A stretch of 64,000 bases of DNA from Nothopassalora personata (Eukaryota > Ascomycota > Dothideomycetes > Mycosphaerellales > Mycosphaerellaceae), in the NCBI GenBank assembly GCA_033816765.1, contig CM066287.1:1860001-1924000 (forward strand). Reading direction: 5' to 3'. Shown here piece after piece: positions 9,933 to 21,610 of this stretch. Below the pieces are notes generated by a model, which made no database searches, was not told where the DNA came from, and was given only the letters and a program-made list of their open reading frames with translations. Both the position numbers and the translations under genes were made by a program. Within the stretch, counting starts at the first letter, position 1. Every line of letters begins with the position of its first letter.

Positions 9933-11759
9933 TCAGAAGTTAAAGTCTTCGAAGATGAGCTCCTTCCCAGGCAGCCATTCCATAAGCTGCTTGCGCATAG
10001 GAATACCGGTACACAGATAGTACTTGGAAACCTTGCCTTCAAACTCCACGTCCTCTGGTGTAAGTCGTCGAAGATGTACCGCGGCGCCCATGCCCTTGAG
10101 CTTCCGAATCGCTTCACTGTCTTCCTTGCCATTCGTTATGTGAACAGCAAGACATCGCGCAAGATCCGGATGCCGTTCCAGCGTATCGAGCACCATCCCC
10201 ACATCCTCTTCACGAACCGACCACACCAGCCTCAACCTCTCATAGTCCAGCGTCCACAGCGACGGCAAAATCGGCGTGATCCCGACGCCCGCAGCAATGA
10301 ATGCAATCGTCTCACCCTCCGCTTGCTGCACTTCAAATTCGCCACCAAAGCCTTTGACACCAATCTCGAGTGGCCAGCGCGTATGGTCCTCCTGACCATC
10401 ATGCTTAAAGAGCAACGCCGTCACCACCCCAACCTTTCGAACCGTAATCTCAAACTCATCGTCCTTCAGATTTCTCACTGGAATAGGAGGATCGCCTGGA
10501 GGACTGCTGACTGTGAATGTCCTGATGAAGTCGTCGTTGATGCTTCTCGGGTCATCATCTCGCATGTGGGAGTAGCCGATATCAAGTTCTTTCGAGAAGT
10601 CGAAGGTGACGTATTGGCCAGGTTTATGAGTTGCAGCATTCTGCAGACTGAATCTGAATCTTGAGATTGTGGGAGTGAGTCTTGTCTGGCTGAGTAGTTT
10701 CGCTTGCTGTAGTGTCGTCTCCTCTGTTCGCGCTGGCGGTTTCTCAGAGGCGAGGCATCGTACTACTGGGTTGTAGGGCGAGCGATCGCCTGGTACGCCA
10801 CGGAAGGGAAGTGCTTGTTTGACGAAGCGAGCGGAGGTCAGGGTGAGTTTGACGCAGAGGTTCGAGCGTGGGAGGTAGGCGCCTGCGTCTTGGCCGAAGA
10901 GGATCTCGGTTGTGCCGGTCATGTAGAGCATGTCACCCGTGTCGAAGTCGGGAACGCAAAGGCCTGCTACGGGGTTTACTTGGAGGTTTCCGAGGGTTTG
11001 GTAGAGACGATTTCCGGAGTACTCAGGCCAGCATAGTACAGCGCCTGAGTCGTTGTTGGAAGAGAGACGTAGGAAGCCGTGTGGTCCTCCTCTATGGTTG
11101 GTGTCCATATCTCGGTCATGCTGTGCAGATGAAACAAAGAACATATCGGCTTTCTGCAAGAGTGCTGCGCCATCTTTCGACAATTGCTTCGAATCACTCT
11201 CCAGTGTCGGATTCGCGGTTGCCCTCTTCGGATGCTTCTTATTCAGATACTTCGGGCAATTCCCCAGACTCTGCTCAATCTTCAGTACAAGTTGGGCTTC
11301 AACGGTCGACTCCTCAACTCCCATGACCTCATCATCTTTCTTTATCAGCGCTCCAGCGATCATCCTCCCATACATCTTAGTCCTCTTCCTCGTCTCCAAA
11401 TCAATCGTCAGACCACTGACCATCCTGCCCTTGCCCTCTTCTCTCACGACTTCACCAGTCGCTTCTGTTCCAAACAATTCTTCCACGACTGGATCATGCT
11501 TGCCTGTAACAGGTGTCTTTATGCCAATGATCCCACCACCAAGAGGCTGAGACAGACCCTTCTGTCCTCCCCAAAGTGTGGTCCATGGTCGGTTTTGCTT
11601 GTCAAGAGTTCCTACTGCTATCAGTGGTGCTATCTGAAGATGGTTTGAGAGCTGTGGCGAAAGTGTTGGCACGGTAGGGTTGTCATATGAGGGCGTGTGC
11701 ATGAGCTCGGCTACTTGCTTCTCGCCTTCGTGCCAGGGCATGTCCTGGAAGAATGCCAT
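9933..11759 (-). CDS. PNPOx-like / FAD-NAD(P) oxidoreductase fusion protein
   Basis: Single exon, 608 residues. The N-terminal half resembles the split-barrel FMN-binding fold of pyridoxamine 5'-phosphate oxidase-like proteins (PLIAVGTLDKQNRPWTTLWG, then GFLRLSSND and SGNRLYQTLGNL). The C-terminal half is a ferredoxin-NADP reductase-type module: ISRFRFSL and PGQYVTFDF, the flavin motif RTFTVSSPPG, the nicotinamide motif IAAGVGITPILPSL, and CTGIPMRKQLMEWL near the end. No plant-type 2Fe-2S cluster domain follows; the protein ends about 20 residues later. The fusion implies electron transfer from NAD(P)H through FAD to a substrate or flavin on the barrel domain, but the substrate is unknown. 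There is no signal peptide. Its 5' end faces the 3' end of TAF1 on the same strand. Confidence 0.82.
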   Translation of the reverse strand: MAFFQDMPWHEGEKQVAELMHTPSYDNPTVPTLSPQLSNHLQIAPLIAVGTLDKQNRPWTTLWGGQKGLSQPLGGGIIGIKTPVTGKHDPVVEELFGTEATGEVVREEGKGRMVSGLTIDLETRKRTKMYGRMIAGALIKKDDEVMGVEESTVEAQLVLKIEQSLGNCPKYLNKKHPKRATANPTLESDSKQLSKDGAALLQKADMFFVSSAQHDRDMDTNHRGGPHGFLRLSSNNDSGAVLCWPEYSGNRLYQTLGNLQVNPVAGLCVPDFDTGDMLYMTGTTEILFGQDAGAYLPRSNLCVKLTLTSARFVKQALPFRGVPGDRSPYNPVVRCLASEKPPARTEETTLQQAKLLSQTRLTPTISRFRFSLQNAATHKPGQYVTFDFSKELDIGYSHMRDDDPRSINDDFIRTFTVSSPPGDPPIPVRNLKDDEFEITVRKVGVVTALLFKHDGQEDHTRWPLEIGVKGFGGEFEVQQAEGETIAFIAAGVGITPILPSLWTLDYERLRLVWSVREEDVGMVLDTLERHPDLARCLAVHITNGKEDSEAIRKLKGMGAAVHLRRLTPEDVEFEGKVSKYYLCTGIPMRKQLMEWLPGKELIFEDFNF

Positions 11760-12317
11760 GACTGTACAAATGCTCTGGTGGAATTTCCTTGATTGTGGGA
11801 GATAGGCAGATGAAGGTTGTCCTGATGGGTTGTGCTTGAGAAGGGAGTTTGGGGAGTTGCGGTACAGCTCAAGAGATGGTACGAAAGCTTAAATACCTGC
11901 ATTTTAGCCGGCGTTTCTCAAAGATGTAACAGCTGACAGAGCTCTGCCCTGACGCCTCAGACTGGCTGGTATTGGACATTATGCTCGCCAAGCGGCGGTG
12001 GCAGGTGTTGTGTTGCTGACAATGCCTTGATGCCGGAATTGCCCTGGTGCACGCGACAAGGATGGACGGAAGGATTCCTCGGCCCAGAAAGGAAGGTGCG
12101 AGCGATGGCCCGTGCGTGCAAAAAGGAACGAGATTCCATCGACAAGTCTTGGCACCAGACATGATTCTGTTGAGTGTTCGGGTATGTGAATATCTAGACA
12201 TCTGAACGCCGTCTATAACGTCCACAATCAGCCTCGATGCATCTCATGGTCTTTGCACGGACAAAAGGTTCTGTTCATCAGTAAAATGAGCATCGTAGCC
12301 GGTGGACGTCAATAATT
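11760..12317. other. Intergenic region between TAF1 3' end and the oxidoreductase start
   Basis: About 560 bp holding the TAF1 terminator and the promoter of the downstream minus-strand oxidoreductase gene. Open frames here overlap both strands without recognisable protein motifs. Confidence 0.6.
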
Positions 12318-15300
12318 TCAAAGAGTCAGTGGAGCGGCCACGGCACCAAAAGAGCTGTCGCCATTCATGCCTGCGTCCTCGGGTTTCATCGTTCCATTCA
12401 GCAGCGGACAAAGCCTTCATTCAATCATGTTAGCTAAGGTCATCAAACAAACATCTAGAGAAAGACAGCAAGCAAAGCTCATCATGAACACGTCCCTGAA
12501 TACATCACAAGATGAATTCAGAATAGGCATCAGCCGTGAAAGAAGTGGTAGCTCGACCACCATTGGCGCCAGCAGACCCAGCGCCTTTTGCACCGGTCTT
12601 GCGCCCGTGGGAGCCACCATCTTTGAGCGTGTTCTTGTGTGAGCAATGCTTGCAGGTGAAAGAGGATACTGACTTGCGGTTGGTCTTGATGTGCCCGACC
12701 TGGCCACAGTTGGCACACTTGCGGGCGGTACCATCCTTAGTGCGTCCCTTGCCCTTCTGCGTTGTGCCATCGGTGGCGCCGTTGATGGCCGATGCTGGAC
12801 CGTCTGCGTCGGATGGGCCAGGCGAGGCGGCAGCAGAGGAGGCGCCATCGCCGGTCTTCCCCTTTTTGAGACGCTCTCGGGCCTCGCGACGGTCGGCGTT
12901 GCGCTTGATGCGAATAAGCTCCTTCTCGAGCTGCTCTTTCGCGTAGCGGTCTCTCTCGGCATCGCCGGTCGGAACGAAGTTGTGGATGCTTTCGTGAATG
13001 TCAGTAAGTTCTTGATATTCGCGCTTGGCACCACCGTACTTAGCGTTCGCGAAGCTCTTCTCCAACTGGGCGGCCTGATATCTCTTGATGACCTTGGGGT
13101 TGGTGATTACCACCTCTTCGTCCTCACGCGGATTGCCGGCAGAGTCCTTTCCATGGACGCGGCGAATGATAAGGGTCTTGTCACCTCGGTCCTGACTGCG
13201 ACCACTAATCTGGCTCATGTCGTCGTCCTGATGTGCAGTACCACCTGGCGTGCCTGCATAAGATCTTGGAGTCTCAGCGCGATGGGTTCGGGAGCCGGTT
13301 TCGTTCTCAAGATCTTCGTCCATGCCGTCATCTTCGTTCTCCCTCTGCTCAGACAGATTGCTCTTTTGGGCGTCCCATATACGGCGGATAGAGTCGTCGT
13401 ACGCCTTCTGCTGCTTGGCAACGTTGTACGAGTGGCCCCCGTTCTGACTGCGCTTGTGAGCATCGAGCTTGTCATTGATACTCTCACCTGCTGCCTTGAA
13501 ACCGCCCTTCATAGAAGTCTTGACGAAGCTGAACGCCAGGCCCTTATCGGTGGGATCACCTTCACCGTGTATTGCGAGCATGGCCTTGCCTTGTGTGGCA
13601 TTGAGAAAGTTCTTGGTGGCACGCCACGGAGCAAGTTGCTGCTCGAGTTTGGTTTCACCTTCGTCCACATCCTTGTCTTCGTCGACGTCCTTGGTCTCAC
13701 TGATTCCCAGGTCGGAAAGATACTGAACACCAACCTGCATGGAATCCAGAAGACACACATCCTCTGGGCGGATCCAGCCGCGAAGCGTGTCTGCATCCGG
13801 CACACTATGGCCTGGCATTGGTACCCACACTCCATTGCTTCCCTCACCTCGGTTAGAGGTTCGTTCATACTTCATGAACTCACGCATCTTGCTGCGTGTC
13901 TGCGGCATGTCGTGGCCTGGAAGATGTGGCATGAGGGTGGCATTGTCGAGGACTTTGTCCTTTCGAGTCAAGCTCTTGTTGTAGATGCGGTATGCGAGTG
14001 CCTTCAGTCGCTTCTTGGCAGCGTCAGTGACCTTACGAGAGTGCTGACCTGGGACTTCAGCCAACGGGAACTGCTGTCCAACGACGTGCAGATTCTCGAC
14101 ATTGCGTAGGTAGAGTCGGTCGTAGGTCTCGTAAGTGCTGCTGACCCCGATGATGAAGTCGGTGGTCTTGCCTCGGTGGGGGAAAACTGGCGCACGGAAG
14201 AGGCCGTTCTGCACTGTAGGAACAGTCTCGCCTTTGTCGACATGGCCAAAGTTCGCAAAAGGGCTCTTATCTTGGGTCAGAAGTACTTGAGTCTCTCCTA
14301 TCGGCTCCTTTGGCCGTTCTTGATCGTCTGCATCTCTCTTACGGTAATAGTTGATGAGGCGGCTACCCATGCCGAAATTGGACAGCATCATGGGTGCTTC
14401 CTCGGAATACTCCAGTAGAAGCATTGAAGCGTTGTCACCCAGCGATAGATCTTCTGCCTTTGCGAAGACTTCCTTGGCCTCTCGGCCCTTGACGTTCTTT
14501 CTCTTGATGTGCTTAGGCTTCGAGAACTTGAGCTCCTTGGAGTACGGAGTCTGCCGAAGCTCGAGCTGAGGCCGATGGAAAGCACGCTTGACCTTGCTGT
14601 CAAGGCTGACCTTGTAGAACGGAAACTGTAGCTTCGTCGCTGGGTTGCTGTGCTCGACAGCCATGCTACCAAGTGTGCTGCGGACCTTGTGCTGATGATT
14701 CTCCTTGAGCAGATCGTAGGCTAAGTCGTTACTGATGTTGTAGCGCTTAGCAATGTCGCGGCTAAGCGCGGCATCCCGTCTATCGCCTGGCATACGCTTG
14801 ATTCTCTTCTTGATCCGAGGCGCATGCTCATCAACGAGCAGATTCGGGTCGTTCAGATCCAGGGCGACAGACTTGGCAAGTCTAGCTGCAGCACGCTCTG
14901 GCTCCTCAAACGAGAGGTAGTGCTCCTCCCACGGTGCAGCGACACCAGCATTCAAACCATCAGTTCGACGCTTCTTAGATGGTCGCAGACTCTCCTCCGC
15001 ATCCCAGTCGCTGTCTGATGCGTGGCCATATTCGTCGATAACAGAAGCCGAGTCGATGCTGGGCAGGTCCCAGTCTTGACAGATGAGCGCCAGATCAGCC
15101 ATAGTGACGTTGCCGATGCGCTCGTTGATGTCGAAGTCGCTCGATGACGCAAGGTCGTCATCGCTGTCGTCCTTGTCTGCAGTGGCCTGCCCGAGGTGGA
15201 TGATGCTGTTGTTGAAGGTGCTGTCCTGGCCAGCTTTGTTGCCCGCGGCCAAGCTCCTAAAGGTGCGCTCTTGGTCTTGAAGCAGGTCCAGAGATAGCTT

Positions 15301-16152
15301 TGTCGGGTGTACGGGCTTCGGCGGCCTAAGCGGAGCTTTGCCCTTGTATTGCACATTACGCGGCGGAAACAGGTCGATGAAGCGAGGTGCCTGATGCTTG
15401 TCGTAACTGGGGTAGAGCTTGTGGAAGCTGTCCTGATCGAGGTGGACTCGGTCATTATCAATAGCCTCTCCATCCAGCTTACGCTTCGCCAGGTTGAAGA
15501 GTCGCCTCTGCATGGCCTCGTCAGGATCCATGTCCTCATCTTCCTCCTCGGTCATGCTGGTAGGCGACAAAGCGGAGAAGTGTCCATCATGAAGCGGCGG
15601 TGGGCTCAGAGAGGATTGTGAAGCCGGTTGGGGTGGAATACGAATCAGGGGGGAGGACGAGGCAGAGGACGTCGGCAGAGCCAGAGCTGACTTGGTAGGT
15701 AGTGCGAGTCCTGGCCGCTGAGGTGCTTGAAAGTGGCCGTCTGTAGGCTGTGGATGTCGCTCGAGTTCTGGCGAGGATGAGACATGTTCGCCGAAGAGGT
15801 CCTTAGCATCCTCCCCGTCACCGTACTCGTACCCGTCTTCAGAAGACTCTTTGACATCGCTGAAGCCATTCATGTGCGACAGCTCGGGCAGACCACCCAT
15901 GCCGCCTGGCACCACATCGAATGCGCTGTCAATCGCATTGCCGTCGCCTGCAGCATGTGTGGCCTCCTCTTCCTCCGGGAGATCATCGTCGCTGATGTCC
16001 TCAAAGTCCACAGCATCATCCGCCTTGTCGGCCTGATCTATCACGTAGTTGTCGCCCATGTTAATGCCGCCCATGCCGCCTTCCTGCTGCATCGCCCAGC
16101 GGAGCCCCGCCTCAGTGTCCTCCATCATCTCGTCCTCGGTGGCGTGCGGCAT
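12318..16152 (-). CDS. TAF1: Transcription initiation factor TFIID subunit 1 (TAF1)
   Basis: Scaffold subunit of TFIID, the RNA polymerase II core-promoter recognition complex. Exon 1 (16152-12674) and a small exon 2 (12414-12318) give 1191 residues. The acidic N terminus corresponds to the TBP-inhibiting TAND-like region. The large central domain (about residues 430-900, DUF3591) carries HAPRIKKRIKRMPG, LLEYSEEAPMMLSNFGMGSRLINYY and LYLRNVENLHVVGQQFPL. The C terminus has a CCHC zinc knuckle, CANCGQVGHIKTN. The 259-bp intron (GTCAGT donor, CTAAC branch point) interrupts the knuckle's final segment. Exon 2 restores KLCPLLNGTMKPED and ends with a Ser/Ala-rich tail. Without splicing the frame would run into intron sequence and lose the fourth zinc ligand. 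There are no bromodomains, as usual in fungi, where they sit on a separate protein. The CDS start faces a gene-poor region. Confidence 0.93.
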
Positions 16153-16719
16153 CGCGCCGGTAGTGATGTCGCGTTATCGGGTATGTGGTGTGGGCGGTGG
16201 GGTTGTGGTTGTTTTCGGGTGCTTTCGCGGCTTACGGAAGAGCGCGGTGGTGAAGGTGGCTCATAGTTTTGGGCGCGACGTCGTGGGGCCAGGCGCCTAC
16301 TTATACTCCGTGGCCAAGTTGGTGATTTCTCTCCTCTCATTCCACTGATGCATTGTTCAAGTTGGAGTCACGAAAGGGAGCACGTCGGGAAGTTTAGCCG
16401 ACAGTGCTCAGTCAGCATTCAGCCTGAGGCACACAAGCTTCGGGAATCGATCTTTCAAACGCGAGATACGAAGTTAGGAATACATAGAACGTACATATGT
16501 AGCTGGAACCTCATCTTGTGCCTCTCGCACCTTCTGGGCGCACACATTGACATATGTGCCCCTGCAACCAGGTGCAACAACGAGCACAACCAGCAAACGG
16601 TACAGCGCAACCTACAACCGAAAGAGCTGGAACAGCAAAACCACTGGTGTTGCAAGCAATGATCCAACTGCCTGGCGGTATTGGCCGGCTCAAGGCAAAT
16701 GACCGGCTCAGCGCACACG

Positions 16720-17286
16720 ATTTTCGTACTAGGGAAGACAAGTGAACACGTCTACGCGTCGGTCCTCCTGTCATTACCAATAATAACATGTAATATGTAA
16801 GTAGTTGGAACCGCCGTTTCTCGGCGATCTCGCATACACTGGTTCGATATACATAATTTTAGTAAAAAAAGGTTCGTTGTTAGAGGCTATACCGTAAAAA
16901 AGTCGCCGGACTTATGAAATAGATAGTTTATACAACAGCACTCTTGAAATTCGAAATCTTTAGGATGAATATTTTTTGGCTATATACTCCCGCACGGATC
17001 GATACATACTATAGTAAATATTATTGAGGGGCTGTGTTATATATAGACATCAAACAAATCATACAGTCCCCGGCAATAACTATACAGCCCCTGCATTTAC
17101 GCTATCCCCAATCAGGATGCTGTAGCGTCTATTTAGAAGGTGTTGAGAATACGCCCAGCTATCAAGCAGTGATATCTCGCGCATCTGTAAGTCTATCCGA
17201 GAGCGCTGCGAAACAGTAATCAACAACAGAAGAGGCCACACTAGGTAGCAAGCTACGCCAAGCAAGAGAATAATTTTCGTACTAGG
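16720..17286. repeat. 14-bp direct repeat pair (ATTTTCGTACTAGG)
   Basis: An identical 14-mer occurs at 16720-16733 and at 17273-17286. The second copy lies inside the right part of the inverted-repeat element. It may mark a second, more degraded copy of the same element family at about 16.7 kb. The shared stretch does not extend far enough to prove this. Confidence 0.35.
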
Positions 17287-17335
17287 CGATAGTAAAGGGA
17301 CAAGGGTCGTATACTGTAATTACTGCAGGGGACTG
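17064..17335. mobile_element. MITE-like element with terminal inverted repeats and TA target duplication
   Basis: The left end reads CAGTCCCCGGCAATAACTA (17064-17082). The right end, reverse complemented, reads CAGTCCCCTGCAGTAATTA (17335-17317). These match at 16 of 19 positions, and two of the three mismatches are transitions. The element is flanked on both sides by TA (17062-17063 and 17336-17337), the target duplication typical of Tc1/mariner/pogo superfamily transposons. At 272 bp and with no ORF it would be a non-autonomous miniature element mobilised in trans. The mobile nature is inferred from this structure only. Confidence 0.6.
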
Positions 17336-19129
17336 TACTAGAATGCGCGGCTTGTTAGCGATTCGCACTAAGATTGCCCCAGATCTCGAGGTTTGCGTTG
17401 AGCCTATGATATGCGTCCAGCCGGATGATTGCTTGCAACACAAGTATCATCGCAGCCAGAGCCACAAGTCGAGCACCACGCAGTAAATGGCTGACTTCTG
17501 ACATCCAGGACCAACTCTAACCTTCCGTACAACGAACACTACTGGCTGCATTTGCGGAAGGTCTGCGCATGCCCTATCTCTCACCGTCATCATCGGTATT
17601 GTTCGACAGATCTGGTCGTTCTGACGTCTTCGTACCCTGGCATGCGTATACACACGACTCGGATAGAGGATGATGATATGCTCTGCCACAAGATCATCAT
17701 CACGATGAGCGACTCTCTCGTACTCAATCCACAATCGTCCGCCCTCATTTCCGAGCACGGTGGCGCATGTTTAACGTGCGCCGCACCTTGCTTCGAACCT
17801 GCTCATGTGTCTTTCGTCTCCACGTGTATCTTCAGCGGCACAGCGGGTTTACGAACCGGCATCCACGACCACGTCTTGCCGGCGCACGCGCAAGCTGTTA
17901 CTATTGCTGTATCCCTTCGTCTGTCGCTAACAAAGTTGATACTTCCGAATAGTTCCAGCGGCAGCCGTTGACACTAAGGTCCGGCGTATGTCAGCAAGTT
18001 TGCCACGGAGTCCAGAGTGCTGGTCTTTATGGTCTGCCGTAATCCCTCAATTTGGAAGGGATAGCCCAGCATCCCGACTCAAGTTCTGTGGGTGCTAGCG
18101 GCAGTTTGAGCAAATGTAATTACCCGTACAAAAAGTAGTGCACACGAAAGTGTCTTCGGCCAATGCAGGGTGGGCCTCGCATATCTGAATAAAAAACCTC
18201 AGTTGGCGCCACTTCGGCCATCTTCTATCTATGGCGCACTCAACATGGCAAGCAGAGCGCAGGATGCATGTGCTAAATTTTTAGCAATGTACAGCCACGG
18301 CTTATGAGTTTCGTATAGGCGGAACACGACCCAGCGCAGCACCCATGCGTGCCATGTAAGCGTCACCACGTTGACCAATTCTCTGCACCTTTGCACCAGA
18401 AACGGTGAAGCAACAAGCAGCCTCGACTTCGCATAAGGCCTTGCTCGACCCATCTATGAGATGGCCGGTAGCGCGCAACAGTTTAGAGCAAGATCACATC
18501 ATGTCCACTGGGTGCGCAGCCGCTTTAGCCTGCTGTCTGACCCAACGTCGAAGCTGTATAACGGAAGGAATGCTAGCAGGGCTTCGGGCCCCTCCCATCG
18601 TCCTTATTCTAGTCGTGTCTATTCGAGAAATTTCAAATGGCGCCGCTCGGAACTCTGATTGATCGCCTGCCTCCTATACATTAAGAGCCCCGCAGGGCGC
18701 TTGGATCATTGCCAATCTAGCTTATACTACCTGCCTAGCAGTAGTTCTAACTTACGTACTTGCGTGCGTGCCTCTGCTCGCCGCCGAACTCTTGTTGTGA
18801 TAGCTCGCCGCTGTCGCTGTCCCGAGTGTAGGCAGCTTCTCGTTTCACCTTGCTGCTTGGCGCATCCAATGAATACATTCAATTAGGTATGTCGGATGCG
18901 TAGTGCGCAAACCTTGAGCCCTTTTTTCCTTTACGTTTCTTCCTCTCTTGTAGCTCCAGGTCCTGCGACCAGCGGCCGCGTCTGTCTTCAAGCATCCACG
19001 CTGACGTGGCCCAGCTGGACGACACGTCGCCATCGACACCTACGGCTGACATAACAGCCTTGCCAATATTACTATAGGTCGACCTTACTTTGTTGTTGCT
19101 GGACTAATGCGGCAATACCGATCTTGGCG

Positions 19130-21414
19130 ATGGAGAAGTCAGCAGAGAGCGCGGAGCGGTCCCGCACAGCTTCCACGACCCACGACGTAGCTATCAGAGA
19201 GTCGGCAGCGTCGATACCAAGATCTGTCGACCATTCACTCCCGGTCAATGGTCCAGATAGACTGCCCAACGATGTCTGGGCAAGCGCCATATCCCGGCTA
19301 CAGGCGCAGGTATCTTACAACACCGGCATGCTGGAGTCGCATCGTCGCCAGTTCACCGATATGGAGACTGCCATCACGAGACTCCATCAGGAAATGTCCA
19401 ACATCGTGGTCGCCATCGACGAGGTGCGAGCGGAGGTGCGATCCCGACCTGTCGCTGCAGAGCTTCCCAGACATGATCCTGCCGATCTAGACATACTTGC
19501 CTTGCAGGTCCAGCGTCTCACCAATCGCGTCAATGAGATTGATGAGCTCAACATGCAGATGGATCTCGTAAAGAACCGCATGCAGCGCTTGGAAGTGGGT
19601 GGGCTTGCAGCAGCTGCAGCAGCAGCTGCAGCAGCAGCAGCAGCAACGGATCATCGGTCAACGGCATCGCAACATGAAGCGCACGATCACGAAGCTGTGC
19701 CGCACCCTCCTACTCAGCATATGCAACATCATCCTCCGCCTGTTCCCCACCCGCCCTTACCACCGATGCGCACAACTACCATTAAGTCACCAGAGGTGAA
19801 TCGTCCACCTCACACCAAAGACCATCATGTCTCACACGTTTATCGTCCTTCATCAGAGTCAAGGCCTTACCCAGAAGAGACTGCCGCAGGGCCGCCTCCT
19901 CCAGGTCCAGGCTTCCGTCCGGGGGAGTCTCTGCCTCCGCCTTCTGCCATCTCTGGCTGGCGCCCAGCAGACTCGTTCCCACCCGGCGGTCCCGGACCCA
20001 ATGTGCCGGGGCGTCTTTCTGCGGGTGCTGAAGCGCATCGCGATTTGTCAAGCGGGTGGGCCGCCGTCAACAGCATTACGGCGATCAAGCGCCCATCAGA
20101 AGAGTCCAGATCACCATTCGGCTCTCCTACGATCAATGGCTCCAAGAGGGCGAGACTCGCGCCGCTAATGCCTAATGTGCCGAGAGGCAGCTACGCTGAG
20201 GAACGCCATCCTCAGTCGCAGCCTTCATTGCCTCCATTAGGAACAGCGAGTTCATCGGAGGGTTCATTTGCTTCGGGAAGCCGTGCTCCGTCGGATGGCG
20301 CCCAGTCTCTCGCCCAGCCTGAACACCCGACCCCTGCATCTCAGCTGCAACACAGCTTCCGCTTCATCACGTCAACATCGCAACTAGAAGGGCCAGAGTC
20401 TTTCAGCCAGAGCTCTGAACGCGACCCTCGTCACGCTCATCCGCACGGACATGGTCATGGACCACCATACGGGCATGGTCGAGGTGGCAGAGGAGGACGA
20501 GGCGGCCGGGGACGTGGCCGTGGAAGCAGAGGAGGACGGGTAGGAGCAGGTGCGGCACGCCACGAACCGCAAGAGATGGCCATGACGCCTGAACCAGAAT
20601 ACGCAGCGGGCCATGGATCGCCAGCAAATGGCCTTGCCGATCAGCCTCATTCCTTCTCACCAGATGCTGTAGCGCGAAGAGGCATCGTACGCCGTGGAGA
20701 TTTCCACACTGTGGCAGTCCCAGAAAGACAACATGACTTCCCAGCTACGCCTGTGCCGCAGCCACTGGCACTCGATGCTTACCCAGCACCGACAGATGGC
20801 TCGCAGAGTAGCTCAGGGAAGAAGACGAGGACGAAGCCAATACGGAATGCCGAAGGCATCCTCATCCGTAAAGACGGCAGACCTGACATGCGCAGCGTCA
20901 GCTCAGCAAACAATTTGAGGAAAGTACACGCAAAGAAAGAGACTGAGAGAGCGGAGATGGAGGGCATGGGTAAGGGAACCATCTTCACACCTACAAAACC
21001 AACACCCACTTACAACCCACAGAAGACGGCGAAGGTCTAACCCGCTCCGGCACACCCACAAGCGCAGTCGCAGGCGAAGTCGACAACAACGACGGCGACG
21101 CATCCGAAGAGCGCTCCGACCCGCAAGAACGCCACCGGCAACTAATGAACCAGCTCTACTCAAGCAACATCGGCGGTCCAGGCCGCGTAGCAGAGCAATT
21201 CTTTCCACGGCATCACGAAGATGCCAAAGCACAAATTGAGGGCGAGAGAGAGAGTAGGGAGGAAAGTGCCCAGGGGGGAGATGTAGTAATGAAAGAGACG
21301 AACGAGGCGCAAGCCGAACAAGGTGACGCTACACGTGCTGATGCTCGATCGGTTGTGGGACCGAGCGAGAGCATGGATAGAAAGGGAATGGAGCAGCCTT
21401 CATTGGCGGCGTAA
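19130..21414 (+). CDS. Conserved fungal protein with coiled coil and RGG box, function unknown
   Basis: Exon 1 (19130-20969) and exon 2 (21023-21414) join across a 53-bp intron (GTAAGG donor, CACAG acceptor) to give 743 residues. The start is the ATG at 19130; the in-frame TTG just upstream is not a credible start. An N-terminal disordered stretch precedes a predicted coiled coil (about 55-160, heptads such as ITRLHQEMSNIVVAIDEVRAEV). A polyalanine run is encoded by GCA/GCT triplets near 19611-19650. A long Pro/His-rich region, an RGG/GRG repeat block (around 20465-20550) and a conserved basic C-terminal module (KPIRNAEGILIRKDGRPDMR, then RHRQLMNQLYSS in exon 2) follow. RGG boxes often bind RNA, so an RNA- or chromatin-associated role is possible, but I do not recognise the family. 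It converges on REX1. Confidence 0.75.
19611..19654 (+). repeat. CAG/CTG trinucleotide microsatellite within coding sequence
   Basis: A run of GCAGCTGCAGCAGCAG-type triplets. In the gene's frame it encodes an uninterrupted polyalanine tract. The adjacent frame would encode polyglutamine. Such tracts change length by replication slippage in units of three, so they would vary between strains without breaking the frame. Confidence 0.7.
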
Positions 21415-21610
21415 CGTTTGAGCAGTCTACCTTGGAGGCCAGGGAGCTGGGTTGGCAGCTTCTACCTTGTTGTACATAGCGCGAGATACCCAGAGGCAGC
21501 TTTGCTCTTGACATGTTGGAATGCTAAGCTAATGTTTTGCGAGATCGCGAGCGTTCATGTCTCTGAGGACAGACGGCAACAGTGCTGTGAGCCACGATAT
21601 GTAGCACTCC

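Larger units (their letters stand above)
16153..19129. other. Gene-poor region with AT-rich, transposon-derived segment
   Basis: About 3 kb with no recognisable gene. It holds the TAF1 promoter at its left end and the leader of the RGG-box protein gene at its right end. From about 16790 to 17350 the sequence turns AT rich, with TA-dense tracts and several GGGGCTGT/CAGCCCC-type inverted motifs, and it includes the inverted-repeat element at 17064-17335. Short open frames at 17.5-18.9 kb show no motif or coding bias. Confidence 0.6.

Noticed and set aside
12691..14109. A 472-codon open frame antisense to TAF1
   Set aside because: Lies wholly opposite the TAF1 C-terminal half, with no motifs; an antisense shadow of biased codon use.
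17447..18886. Several short open frames on both strands
   Set aside because: They overlap each other, lack motifs and splice signals, and sit in a region with transposon-like sequence.
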